Source: CAYFPX01 sp964519895 (GTDB lineage Bacteria; Myxococcota_A; UBA796; CAJQPC01). Taken from it: a stretch of 64,000 bases of DNA. The translations under genes and the position numbers were made by a program. Position 1 is the stretch's first letter. The number at the start of each line of letters is the position of its first letter. The notes under the pieces were generated by a model that saw nothing but the letters and a program-made list of their open reading frames with translations, searched no databases and was not told the origin of the DNA. This document shows, in pieces, positions 16,605 through 25,262 of this stretch. The stretch spans positions 16,231-80,230 of the forward strand of contig CAZFLE010000019.1 of the NCBI GenBank assembly GCA_964519895.1. The letters run 5' to 3'.

Positions 16605-17312
16605 TCAGGGGCTCTCGTGCCAGACCAGGGCCCGATGCGGGTCCACGGGCTGGTCGTCCTGGCGGACCTCGAAGTGCAGGTGGGGACCGGTGGAGCGGCC
16701 CGTGGAACCGACCGTCGCGACCTGGGCGCCTGCCCTCACGCTGTCGCCGACCTGGACGTCCAGGGACTGGCAGTGGGCATACCGGGTCTCGAGCCCGTCA
16801 CCGTGGTCCAGGATCACCACGTTGCCGTAGCCACCGCGCTCTCCGGCAAAGGTGACCGTGCCCGCTCGCACCGCCTGGATCGGGGACCCCGCGGGTGCGG
16901 CGATGTCCAGGCCCGCGTGGGCCTTGCGCTCGCCGCTGAACGGATCGGCCCGGTGGCCGAACCGGGAGCTGACACGCCCGGACACGGGGAACAGGGCTCG
17001 CAGGCCGTCGGCGGAACCAAGCGGCGCCACGTGCTCCAGGTTGCTCAGGTCCAGGCGAGAAGACAGCCCCAGCCCACCGGTGGACGCGATGCGCTGGGTG
17101 ATCTCCTCGTCGAACCACTCCTGGTACATCGCGCCTTCCTGGCCGAACAGGCCGTCGCCGCCCATCGACTTGCGCATCTCCTTGAGCATCAGACGCAGGA
17201 CCATGCCTTCGAATTGCCGCAGGGCCTCTTCGTCGCTCTGGGCCTCGGTCGTGGGTGTGGCGGTGTCCACCATGCTCGCCAGGTCCTGGAACATGCCGAT
17301 CGCATCAGCCAT
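16605..17312 (-). CDS. flgJ: FlgJ-type rod protein fused to an M23 endopeptidase
   Basis: The first ~85 residues match the FlgJ rod-binding domain (LRQFEGMVLRLMLKEMRKSM, then YQEWFDEEITQRIA), which caps the growing rod. In place of the usual C-terminal glucosaminidase, residues ~105-230 form an M23 peptidase domain with zinc ligands HAGLD (H132, D136) and HLHFE (H211, H213), plus H180. The enzyme would cut peptide cross-links rather than glycan strands to let the rod through. The ATG at 17310-17312 has GGAG upstream. It follows flgI by 12 bases. The predicted activity comes from family knowledge. Confidence 0.88.
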   Translation of the reverse strand: MADAIGMFQDLASMVDTATPTTEAQSDEEALRQFEGMVLRLMLKEMRKSMGGDGLFGQEGAMYQEWFDEEITQRIASTGGLGLSSRLDLSNLEHVAPLGSADGLRALFPVSGRVSSRFGHRADPFSGERKAHAGLDIAAPAGSPIQAVRAGTVTFAGERGGYGNVVILDHGDGLETRYAHCQSLDVQVGDSVRAGAQVATVGSTGRSTGPHLHFEVRQDDQPVDPHRALVWHESP

Positions 17313-17324
17313 GGCGAGCTCCGG

Positions 17325-18419
17325 TCACTGCACCACCACTTCGGCGTGCATGCAGCCCTGGGCCTGCATCATCTGCAGGATGGTGATCAGGTCGCGGGGC
17401 TTGACGGCCAGCGCATTCAGCGCCGCTGCCAGGTCGTTCAGGGTGGTGCCTTCGACCAGGTGGACCGACCCCGCCTCCTCCGTCGCTCGCAGCTTGGGAT
17501 CCTGGTAGAGCACGGTCTGCCCACCGCTCAGCGGACCGGGCTGAGACACCTTGACGTCCGACTGGACCTCGATCTGCAGACCCCCGTGCGACACGGCGCA
17601 CTGGCCGATGGTCACCCGACTGCCCATCACCACGGTGCCGGTGCGCTCGTTGATGACCACGCGGGCCACCGAGTCCGGGGTGACCTCTACGCCCTCCAGA
17701 CGAGCGGCGAAGCGGGCGAAGCGGCCCTGGAAATCATCGGGGACCTGGACCGTGACGGTGCCAGCGTCTCGCGCAAAGGCGAGCTCGGACTCGAACTCGG
17801 CGTTGATGGCCTCGGCCACGCGATCGGCGGTCGTGAAGTCGGGCCGAGACAGCACGAAGTCGACCACCTGCTTGGCGTTGTAGTCCACAGCGGTCAGGGT
17901 CTCGAGCTCGACGATGGCGCCGGCCTCGACCCGCCCGGTGGTGGTGATGTTCTTGCCGCTCCGCTCCCCGCCGGCCGAGAGCTGGTAGCCCCCCACGGTC
18001 ACGTTGCCCTGGGCCACCGCGTGCACCTTGTTGTTCAAGGCCTTCAGGGGCGTCGCCAACAGCGTGCCTCCCTCCAGCGACGTGGCGTCCCCGACGCTGG
18101 CGACGGTCACGTCCAGCCGGGTGCCCGCCCGGTGGTGGGTGCTCAGCTCGGCCGTCACGGCCACAAGGGCCACGTTGCGGGACATGATCTGGTCGGCGTC
18201 CACCGCGTAGCCCATGCCCTGGAGCCGCTTCACCAGCGCCTGGACGCTGGCTTCGTTCTGGCGGCTGTCCCCGGTCCGGCTCAGGCCGACCACCAGGCCC
18301 GTTCCAGTCAGCTCGTTGACCCGATCGCCCAGAAAGGCCCCCACGTCCTTGACCCTCACCGCGTGGGCATCGGGCACCCAGCACAGGGCGACGAAGAGCA
18401 GAACGAGGATCCGACGCAA
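17325..18419 (-). CDS. flgI: FlgI, flagellar P-ring protein
   Basis: FlgI forms the ring around the rod in the peptidoglycan layer. The ~364-residue protein has a signal peptide (LVLLFVALCWVPDAHA) and the family core (RVKDVGAFLGDRVNELTGTG, GLVVGLSRTGDS), ending MMQAQGCMHAEVVVQ. I chose the TTG at 18417-18419 because GGAGG is 5 bases upstream; the adjoining GTG (18420-18422) would be only 2 bases away. It is the first gene of a flgI-flgJ unit behind a FliA-like promoter. In most clusters flgI follows flgH, but here flgH is 6 kb away. Confidence 0.95.
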   Translation of the reverse strand: MRRILVLLFVALCWVPDAHAVRVKDVGAFLGDRVNELTGTGLVVGLSRTGDSRQNEASVQALVKRLQGMGYAVDADQIMSRNVALVAVTAELSTHHRAGTRLDVTVASVGDATSLEGGTLLATPLKALNNKVHAVAQGNVTVGGYQLSAGGERSGKNITTTGRVEAGAIVELETLTAVDYNAKQVVDFVLSRPDFTTADRVAEAINAEFESELAFARDAGTVTVQVPDDFQGRFARFAARLEGVEVTPDSVARVVINERTGTVVMGSRVTIGQCAVSHGGLQIEVQSDVKVSQPGPLSGGQTVLYQDPKLRATEEAGSVHLVEGTTLNDLAAALNALAVKPRDLITILQMMQAQGCMHAEVVVQ

Positions 18420-18438
18420 CACGACCTCCGACCCACCC

Positions 18439-18465
18439 GCATCGGACGCGCACACGGCGCCTTGA
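18439..18465 (-). promoter_or_regulatory. Predicted FliA promoter for flgI-flgJ
   Basis: On the minus strand TCAA (18462-18465) is followed after exactly 15 bases by TCCGATGC (18439-18446). Transcription would start about a dozen bases before the flgI start, just upstream of its GGAGG. Confidence 0.55.
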
Positions 18466-18558
18466 GCGTTCCGGCGTCACACCGGTCCGGGCGCTCCCGT
18501 ATCGAAGGGGCAAGGGCGCAGGGCCCGCCCAAAAACTCGCTTCCAAGCCGGTGCTTCC

Positions 18559-20190
18559 ATGCGCACGACGCCCGTCCTCTGTCTGACCTCGACCCTTCTG
18601 TTCGCCGCCTGCGGCATCGACAACACCCTGCAAGGCGGCAACGGCACCACCGGCGGCTCGGCGGCGGACACCGCACCAGACGTGTTCGTCGACCCGAGCG
18701 CCCTGGACTTCGGCGCTCTGGACGCCGCCCAGGGCCAGGAACACTCCGAGATCGTGACGGTCCAGAACCTGGGCGACGCCGACCTGACGCTGTTCGCTGT
18801 CCAGCTGGCCGACCCGACCGGGCCCTACACGGTCTCGGCCATCGGCTCGTTGCTGCTGGAGCCAGGCGGCCAGACCACGTTCCTGGTGACCTACCGACCG
18901 GCCGAGTCCGCGGTGCACACCGGTCGGATCCTGCTGGACTCCAACGACCCGGACACGCCGACCTGGGTGGTCTCGCTCACCGGCCAGGGCGTCGCCCCAG
19001 ACGTGGTCGTCGACCCCCTCGCCTATGACTTCGGGGCCACATGGATCGGCTGCGAGCACAGCCAGTCCGTGCGCATCCAGAACGCCGGCGATGCAGACCT
19101 GGAGGTCACCGAGCTGGCCTGGAACACCGGCTCCACCGACCTGGTGCTCGACACGTCCGAGGATCTGTACGGGGAGCTGCCGTGGATCCTGCCACCCGGC
19201 GCCTGGGCTGACGTGGTCGTGACCTATGCCCCCCTCGACGCGTACCCGGACTCCGCCTGGCTCACGGTCTCGTCCAGCGATCCCTCGGACCCCACGGTGC
19301 AGGCGACGCAGTCCGGCCAGGCCGACCCCTGGGGAGAGAACGTCGACGTCTACGAGCAGCCGGTGGCCGGCCAGACCGACATCCTGTTCGCCATGGACTG
19401 GTCGGGTTCGATGGGCGACAACATCGCCAACGCCCTGGCCAACTTCGAGGTCTTCGTCGAGACTTTGCTGTCGATGGATGCGGACTTCCACCTGGCTGCT
19501 GTGACCGCCGACAGCGGTTGCATCTACCCCGGCGGGCCGACCTACATCGACGACAGCTACAGCGTCGCCGAGGCGGTGCGGGTGTTCAGCGACATGGTCA
19601 ACATGGGCGGCTCCGGGTCCAACACCGAGCGCCTGTTCAGCGTCTTCGAAGCCGCCCTGCAGAACGAGGGCGACGGCGCCGCCGGGTGCAATGCGGGCTT
19701 CTACCGCGAGGACGCCACCCTGAACCTGGTCTCGGTCAGCGACGAGCCGGAGCAGTCCCCTTCGTCCTACAGCCACTACGTCTCGCTGTTCCAGGACATG
19801 AAGGACGACTCCGACGACGTGCTCATGCACGCCATCGCTGGCGACTACCCCAGCGGCTGCGGTGGCGGCGGCGGCGGGGCCGACTACGGCGCCGGCTACT
19901 ACGAAGCCTCCCTGGCCACCGGGGCCACGTTCCTGTCCATCTGCGCGACCGACTTCGGGGCCCACATGGAGACGCTGGCCGAAGGCAGCGCAAAGGCCCT
20001 GGACGCGTTCCCCCTGTCGGACGAGCCGGTGCCGGAGACACTGCGGGTGAAGGTGGACGGGCTGTCCACGAGCACCGGCTGGGCCTATGACGCCAGCGAC
20101 AACGCCGTGGTCTTCGACGCCGCCGCGGTGCCCGAGGCCGGATCCACCATCGAGATCGGGTACGCGACCGCGGGCGACTGCGAGCTGTAG
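18559..20190 (+). CDS. Lipoprotein with HYDIN-type Ig-like repeats and a vWA-like domain
   Basis: The 543-residue product starts with a lipoprotein signal (STLLFAACG; Cys about 20). Two domains of about 105 residues each follow (VDPSALDFGALDAAQGQEHS and VDPLAYDFGATWIGCEHSQS), of the ASPM/SPD-2/HYDIN Ig-like type found in many myxobacterial surface proteins. From about residue 270 there is a von Willebrand A-like domain whose MIDAS starts DILFAMDWSGSMGDN (DxSxS), with a Gly-rich stretch at about 435. It is likely an outer-membrane-anchored adhesion or metal-binding protein. It is transcribed divergently from flgI and breaks the flagellar cluster. Confidence 0.8.
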   Translation: MRTTPVLCLTSTLLFAACGIDNTLQGGNGTTGGSAADTAPDVFVDPSALDFGALDAAQGQEHSEIVTVQNLGDADLTLFAVQLADPTGPYTVSAIGSLLLEPGGQTTFLVTYRPAESAVHTGRILLDSNDPDTPTWVVSLTGQGVAPDVVVDPLAYDFGATWIGCEHSQSVRIQNAGDADLEVTELAWNTGSTDLVLDTSEDLYGELPWILPPGAWADVVVTYAPLDAYPDSAWLTVSSSDPSDPTVQATQSGQADPWGENVDVYEQPVAGQTDILFAMDWSGSMGDNIANALANFEVFVETLLSMDADFHLAAVTADSGCIYPGGPTYIDDSYSVAEAVRVFSDMVNMGGSGSNTERLFSVFEAALQNEGDGAAGCNAGFYREDATLNLVSVSDEPEQSPSSYSHYVSLFQDMKDDSDDVLMHAIAGDYPSGCGGGGGGADYGAGYYEASLATGATFLSICATDFGAHMETLAEGSAKALDAFPLSDEPVPETLRVKVDGLSTSTGWAYDASDNAVVFDAAAVPEAGSTIEIGYATAGDCEL

Positions 20191-20336
20191 CGTCTCCTGG
20201 GACGCAGGTGCCGCGGCGCGGCCGTCGCACGGGCCGTGGACCATGACTTCGGGATCCCGCTGCAGACCGGGTCGTGCGGATCCGCAGCGTGGCCCGGCCC
20301 TTGCACGCCCGCGGGTCGCCCACCTGGAGACCAGCC

Positions 20337-21449
20337 ATGCCCCTGTTCGCGATGCTCGCCGCCTGCACCTCGCTGTCCACCCCGGTCCAGGTGGCCGACC
20401 CCACTGCGTCGGTCCACGACAGCGCCACCGACACGGGTCTGGCGACGCCGACGTCCCAAGACACCGCGCACTCCCAGGACTCCGCCGCCAGCGACTCGCC
20501 CACCGGGGATCCGGACGACGCCGTCATCGTCTCCACGTCGCTGCCGACCGAGCTGGCCTGTGGAGACACGGTGTGGGCCAGCGTCACCGTGCGGAACACC
20601 GGCCACGCCACCTGGACCTGGGAAGATGGCTACAAGCTGGGTGCGGTCGACGACAGCGATGACCTCTACGGCCCCGACGTGCGGGTCTGGTTGCCAGAGG
20701 GCGCGTCCGTCGCCCCGGGTGACACGTGGACCTTCGACTTCGAGCTCACCGCACCCCAGACCGAGGCCGAGCTGCTGACCGACTGGCGCATGGTGCACGA
20801 AGGCGTGAGGTGGTTCGGCGAGGAGACAAGTGCTGTGGTCGCTGTGCAGTGCACGGCGACCGCCTGGTGCGACCCGCTGACCAGCAGCTCGCTGCAGTCT
20901 GGCTTCCTGGACAAGGACGTCGACGGGGGGAGCTTCTCGAGCGCTGGCTGGCAGACCACGAGCGACGACGATCAGCTGCTGCTCGAGCTGCCGACCACAC
21001 TGGGGGGCACCTGGACCTTCTCCGTCGACGTCGACAACTTCGATCCGCACAGCCAGTACAGCGGCAGCAAGCACCAGATCATCAACATGTACACGTCGGA
21101 CAACGGGTCCCAGGACGTCTTCTCCAGCGACGAGGCGTGGTGGAACATCCGCACGGGCACGAACTACGGCACGGGGCTCAAGCTCCTGGCTGCGCCTTCC
21201 GGCGGCGACACCCGGGAGGAGGTCCGGCTCATCGAGAGCGCCAGCTGGGATCCCTCTGACACCCACACCTTCCAGGTCACCTGGAACGACAGCGCTGTGG
21301 TGCTGTCCCTGGACGGCAGCGAGCTCACCGAGCTGCCCTTTGGTGGGCAGCTGCACCCGATGCAGCACGTCTTCCTGGGCCGCGACAACGTCTACGGTGG
21401 CCAGGTGGGGCCAATCTACAGCGACCTGTGCGTCACCTGGGAGCCGTGA
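20337..21449 (+). CDS. Lipoprotein with an NBR1-type (four-Trp) Ig-like domain and a concanavalin-like C-terminal domain
   Basis: The ATG at 20337-20339 (GGAGA upstream) gives a 370-residue product with lipobox LAACTS and a Ser/Thr/Asp-rich linker. Residues ~65-165 match the FW domain of NBR1 as seen in bacteria: ASVTVRNTGHATWTWEDGY, WLPEGASVAPGDTWTFDFEL and DWRMVHEGVRWFGE. A C-terminal beta-sandwich region (about 190-370) with TWNDSAVVLSLDGSEL resembles a LamG/concanavalin fold. It is likely a surface protein binding glycans or proteins; no function can be assigned. Confidence 0.72.
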   Translation: MPLFAMLAACTSLSTPVQVADPTASVHDSATDTGLATPTSQDTAHSQDSAASDSPTGDPDDAVIVSTSLPTELACGDTVWASVTVRNTGHATWTWEDGYKLGAVDDSDDLYGPDVRVWLPEGASVAPGDTWTFDFELTAPQTEAELLTDWRMVHEGVRWFGEETSAVVAVQCTATAWCDPLTSSSLQSGFLDKDVDGGSFSSAGWQTTSDDDQLLLELPTTLGGTWTFSVDVDNFDPHSQYSGSKHQIINMYTSDNGSQDVFSSDEAWWNIRTGTNYGTGLKLLAAPSGGDTREEVRLIESASWDPSDTHTFQVTWNDSAVVLSLDGSELTELPFGGQLHPMQHVFLGRDNVYGGQVGPIYSDLCVTWEP

Positions 21450-21456
21450 AGGGCTA

Positions 21457-22029
21457 TCAGAAGCCGGCGCCGAGGGTGAGCTGGCCGAACGGGACCACCG
21501 GGCCCCGGGTTCCCCCGACCTGGGGGGCGCCGGGGATGTGCGCTGCGCCGGCCGTCAGATCGGCGGTGACGTAGGCCCGCTCGTGCAGCCACGCCCGAGT
21601 CTGGAGGGCGAGCGCAGCCTCGGGTCCCGCGGCCTCGACCGGGTCGGCCGCTGTGGGGGTGCCGAAGCGGAACCCCGGAAGGTCGGCGCCCGACTGGAGC
21701 TCGGCGAAGCCCAGGAGCACGACCCCGCTGGCGTCGATGTGGCCCCAGGAGCGGGTCACCAGCACCCCACGGGCGCGGAAGTGGGCGAAGTCGGGCACGT
21801 CTTCGCCGTGCAGCCAGCCCGAGCCGTTGCCACAGGCTTCGAAGCCGAACCGGGCCAGGGGGCTGACCTGGGCGCAGACCACCAAGGGGCCGCCGCTGTC
21901 TCCGGCTGCCAGGCCGCCGCCCAGGCGCAGGTCGAACACCGGGTGCCCCAACAGGGGGCGAGGCGCCACGCTCTCCAGCGCCGGCTCTGCGGCGGTGGCG
22001 GTCAAGGAGAGCAGGAGAGCGGCCAGCAT
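21457..22029 (-). CDS. Exported protein of unknown function, possible small beta-barrel
   Basis: The 190-residue product has a signal peptide (MLAALLLSLTATAA) and then a glycine-rich, strand-forming sequence (VFDLRLGGGLAAGD, GQLTLGAGF) ending in Phe, which suggests an outer-membrane barrel. It is convergent with the preceding lipoprotein gene (stop codons 7 bases apart). No family was recognised. Confidence 0.6.
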   Translation of the reverse strand: MLAALLLSLTATAAEPALESVAPRPLLGHPVFDLRLGGGLAAGDSGGPLVVCAQVSPLARFGFEACGNGSGWLHGEDVPDFAHFRARGVLVTRSWGHIDASGVVLLGFAELQSGADLPGFRFGTPTAADPVEAAGPEAALALQTRAWLHERAYVTADLTAGAAHIPGAPQVGGTRGPVVPFGQLTLGAGF

Positions 22030-22117
22030 GACCCGAGCCTACCGCCCGATCTCCACGCAGCTGTAACGAAGGCGCTGCGAGCGCCTCGATAGAGACACGG
22101 TCTCTCCAGGAGCCCCC

Positions 22118-23071
22118 ATGTCCCTGCGCACACAGCTCGCCCCCCACCTGTCCAGCGACTTCACCGAGATCGACGCCGCACGTCTCGGTCACCTGGGCCA
22201 GCACTACAACGGCAAGGTCCGGGACCTCTTCATCGGCGACGACGAGATCCTGATGATCACGACGGACCGGCTCTCGGCCTTTGACGTGGTGCTCACGTCG
22301 ATCCCGTGCAAGGGCGCGATCCTCAACGCCATCGCGCTGCACGCCTTTGAGCAGACCCGGGACATCTGCGACAACCACCTCATCGACGTGCCCCACCCCA
22401 ACGTCATCCGAGTGAAGAAGGCCGACGCACTGCCCATCGAGATCATCGTGCGCCGCCACGTCACGGGCTCGCTGTGGCGGGACATCGAGGCCGACCGGCA
22501 CGGCGTCTACGAGCTGGACCTTCCGGCGAACCTGAAGAAGGACCAGCGGCTGGACGAGCTGATCATCACCCCGTCGACCAAGGCCGAAAAGGGCCTGCAC
22601 GACGAGCCCATCAGTCGCCGGGCGATCCTGGCGCAAGGACTGGTGCCCGAGGCGCTGCTGGACCAGGCCTTCGACGTGGCGCTGAAGCTCTTCCGACGCG
22701 GTGAGGCCCTGGCGGCCGAGCAGGGCCTGATCCTGGTCGACACCAAGTACGAGATGGGCCTCATCGACGGTGAGCTGGTCGTCATCGACGAGATCCACAC
22801 CGCCGACTCCAGCCGGTACTGGCTGGCCGACGAGTTCGACGCGCGGTTCGCTGCGGGCGAGCCCCAGGCGATGCTGGACAAGGAGAACATCCGGCAGTGG
22901 CTGATCGGCCAGGGCTACATGGGGGACGGCCCGGTGCCTGAGATCCCCGAAGACGTGCGGCTGGACCTGGCCGAGATCTACGGGCGGCTCCACGAGCGGC
23001 TGCTGGGCCGGCCCTTCGTGCCGCCGAGCGAGCCTGTGACCGACACGCTCTACCAAGCCATCGGGGTCTGA
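22118..23071 (+). CDS. purC: PurC, SAICAR synthetase
   Basis: Phosphoribosylaminoimidazole-succinocarboxamide synthase, the seventh step of purine synthesis: it joins CAIR and aspartate using ATP. The 317-residue protein has the family motifs GKVRDLFIGDDEILMITTDR, LSAFDVVLTSIPCKG, the IEIIVRRHVTGSLWRD segment and VDTKYEMGLIDGELVVIDE, followed by DSSRYWLADEF. It is longer than the ~240-residue bacterial form and resembles the ~300-residue type. AGGAG precedes the ATG. It starts a two-gene unit with a MYG1-like gene 5 bases downstream. Confidence 0.96.
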   Translation: MSLRTQLAPHLSSDFTEIDAARLGHLGQHYNGKVRDLFIGDDEILMITTDRLSAFDVVLTSIPCKGAILNAIALHAFEQTRDICDNHLIDVPHPNVIRVKKADALPIEIIVRRHVTGSLWRDIEADRHGVYELDLPANLKKDQRLDELIITPSTKAEKGLHDEPISRRAILAQGLVPEALLDQAFDVALKLFRRGEALAAEQGLILVDTKYEMGLIDGELVVIDEIHTADSSRYWLADEFDARFAAGEPQAMLDKENIRQWLIGQGYMGDGPVPEIPEDVRLDLAEIYGRLHERLLGRPFVPPSEPVTDTLYQAIGV

Positions 23072-23076
23072 CGGTC

Positions 23077-23943
23077 ATGATCCACACCATCCTCACCCAC
23101 CCCGGCAGCGCCCACAAGGACGACGTGTTGGCGGTGTGCCTGCTGGCCGCCCGCCACGGTGCGCCCGTCGTGCGCCGCATGCCCACCTCCGCCGACCTGG
23201 CGGACCCTGGTGTCGCCATCGTCGACGTGGGCGGCGAGCACGACCCGTCCCGGTCCAATTTCGACCACCACCACTTCCCGCGTGACCACGCGCCCACCTG
23301 CGCCTTGAGCCTGGTGTTGCAGGACCTGGACCTGTACGAGGACGGCCTACGCTTCATGGGCTGGCTGGAGACCGCGGAGTGGTTCGACTCTCGCGGTCCG
23401 AACCGCACAGCGGAGCACCTGGGCGTGCCCCGTCGGGCCATCACCCAGCTGAGCTCCCCCATCGACGGCACGCTGCTCCGCCGGTTCAGCCAGAGCAGCG
23501 CCCTGTCCCCCCAGGACCCGCTGTACGCCTTCATGACGATGGTGGGCCAGGACATGCTGGAGCACCTGAGCACGGCCCGCGAGCGGCTGGACTTCGTCGC
23601 TCAGCGTGCCGAGCGTTGGTCCATCCCTCACGGTGGCGAGATCATCGAGGCCCTGTACCTGCCTCGCACCGACGTCCTGCCCGAGTCTCCCAGCGCGGCA
23701 GTGGCCGACTACATCGCCGCCGAAGGGCTCGGAGACACGGTCTCGGCGATGGTCTACCCCGACTCCCGCGGCCCCGCGTACGGCATCGGCCGGTACGAGG
23801 ACCACGCCCAGCTCGACTTCTCCCGCATCGGCGCCGAGCCCGACGTGCACTTCGCCCACACGACCGGCTTCATGTGCAAGACCACGGCGACGGAGCCGGA
23901 GCGCCTCAAGTCCCTGATCCGAGGCGCCTGGCTCGGGGCCTAG
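23077..23943 (+). CDS. MYG1/UPF0160-family protein
   Basis: The 288-residue product shows the MYG1 pattern, a DHH-like metal-dependent fold: an N-terminal LTHPGSAHKDDVLAVCLLAA, the acidic IVDVGGEHDPS and the FDHHHFPRDHAP metal-binding segment, then a C-terminal half with HFAHTTGFMCKT. In eukaryotes MYG1 is a 3'-5' RNA exonuclease; bacterial roles are less clear. Its start is 5 bases after purC, so it is co-transcribed with it. The link to purine synthesis is unexplained. Confidence 0.78.
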   Translation: MIHTILTHPGSAHKDDVLAVCLLAARHGAPVVRRMPTSADLADPGVAIVDVGGEHDPSRSNFDHHHFPRDHAPTCALSLVLQDLDLYEDGLRFMGWLETAEWFDSRGPNRTAEHLGVPRRAITQLSSPIDGTLLRRFSQSSALSPQDPLYAFMTMVGQDMLEHLSTARERLDFVAQRAERWSIPHGGEIIEALYLPRTDVLPESPSAAVADYIAAEGLGDTVSAMVYPDSRGPAYGIGRYEDHAQLDFSRIGAEPDVHFAHTTGFMCKTTATEPERLKSLIRGAWLGA

Positions 23944-24590
23944 GCCGCATGGGGACCAGTCCACCCTGAGTGTCCGATCTCCAGGACCAGACCGGTTTCA
24001 GTGTCCGCAGACACGCTCTCCGGCCGCTCCCGCGCGCCCTCTCGCGGTCCCCCGGCGCCTTCCAGCCCCGATTCCGGCCCAAGAGCGGACACCGAACCCC
24101 ATCTGGTCCGCCAGACCGGACAATCACCCCCATCTGGTCGGAGGCGACCGCAGTCCCGCCACCCTCTCCCGATCCACAAGATCCCAGCCAACCCGTATAC
24201 CAGCCCCGCCTTCAGAGGCTTTCAAAACCATCATCTACAACCGAAACATTAAGTATTAACAAAAGGTTCCTGACCCCTGTTTCCCCCTTTTCCCCCTGTC
24301 TTGCTGTTCCCGCTGTTCTTGCTCCCGGTTCCTGCCCCCGCCCACCAAACGCCCCCGGCACCGGATGCGTTGGCGTCGGCGGTAGACCTGACCTCTCCGA
24401 TCGGCACCCTGCCGTCTCCGCCACCGCCCACCGGAATCACCGAGGGAACATAGAACCACCGGCGCCGGCCCCCTGCGCCCGCGTCAAAACAGACCCCGGC
24501 GCCCCCCCAGCCTCACCGCTGGCAGGTTCCCGGCGCCCCAAGTCTCCCCACCCGCGCCCGCACGGGGACCTACCCCCCGATCCGCTCTCC
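23944..24590. other. Non-coding stretch after the MYG1-like gene
   Basis: About 650 bases without a supportable gene. It is C-rich on the plus strand, contains the direct repeat CCCCATCTGGTC (twice near 24097-24142) and a partial family C repeat at 24256-24277. No clear terminator, tRNA or regulatory RNA was seen. It separates two convergent units: purC on the plus strand and flgH on the minus strand. Confidence 0.6.
24256..24277 (-). repeat. Family C repeat, partial copy
   Basis: On the minus strand this is the 22-base core also found at 49082 and 63754, reading GGGGTCAGGAACC then TTTTGTTAA. Similarity drops off after the core, so this is a remnant or a diverged copy. Confidence 0.75.
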
Positions 24591-25253
24591 CTAGAAAGGC
24601 CAGACGCGGTCGATGATGCGCGTGCCGAGCCCCGGTCCCTGGGTGTCGGCCACCACGCCACGACCGACCACCTCGACCATGGCCTGGGCCACCTGATCGC
24701 TGCGGACCGAACCGTCCATGGCGACGTCCTTGGGCCGAATGATGCCCTCGAGGGTGACGTACTGGGTCTCGCGGTTGACGCGGGTCTCCTTGTAGCCCCA
24801 GATGCGCAGGTTGCCCCCGGGCAGGACCTCGATGACCTGGCAGGCCACGCTGGTCTGCACGGTCGCCGCGCTGGTGGTGCGGCCGTCTCCGCCGAAGGAG
24901 CGCGTGCGCCCGCCGCCGACACCGATCGACGGCGACACGTCGACCCCGACGCCCAGCTGGGGAATGTCCGCGCCAAAGAGCGCGCTGATCTCGGCCTGGT
25001 TCTCGCTGTTGACCCCGGTGTGGGTCGCGGAACCCAGGTCTGTGTTCGTGCTCTCCACCACCAGCACCCGCACGATGTCCCCGCGACGCCAGGTGTTCAG
25101 GTCCACCCCCGTCACCTCCCTGGACGCCTGCTCGACGTACAGGCTCCCGGGCGACGGCTCGGTGACCTCCTCTTCTGGCGTCAGGGGCAGGGGCGGCTGC
25201 GGGGTCGCGGCCAGCACACTTGCGGTGAGCAGGGAGAGTGCAACAAGGGACAT
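24591..25253 (-). CDS. flgH: FlgH, flagellar L-ring protein, apparently without a lipobox
   Basis: FlgH forms the ring in the outer membrane. The 220-residue product has the family core (GDIVRVLVVESTNTDLGSAT, ACQVIEVLPGGNLRIWGYKE, VDRETQ-like EGIIRPKD) and ends DRVWPF. Most FlgH proteins are lipoproteins with an N-terminal Cys, but the signal here (LSLLTASVLAATPQP) has no Cys and looks like an ordinary signal peptide. AGGAGAG precedes the ATG. It is the last gene of flhA-fliA-flgF-flgG-flgA-flgH. Confidence 0.93.
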   Translation of the reverse strand: MSLVALSLLTASVLAATPQPPLPLTPEEEVTEPSPGSLYVEQASREVTGVDLNTWRRGDIVRVLVVESTNTDLGSATHTGVNSENQAEISALFGADIPQLGVGVDVSPSIGVGGGRTRSFGGDGRTTSAATVQTSVACQVIEVLPGGNLRIWGYKETRVNRETQYVTLEGIIRPKDVAMDGSVRSDQVAQAMVEVVGRGVVADTQGPGLGTRIIDRVWPF

Positions 25254-25262
25254 CGGGCTCTC

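Noticed and set aside
17734..20244. An 836-codon minus-strand open frame spanning flgI and the opposite strand of the vWA lipoprotein
   Set aside because: It is out of frame with flgI and antisense to a gene with lipobox, HYDIN repeats and MIDAS.
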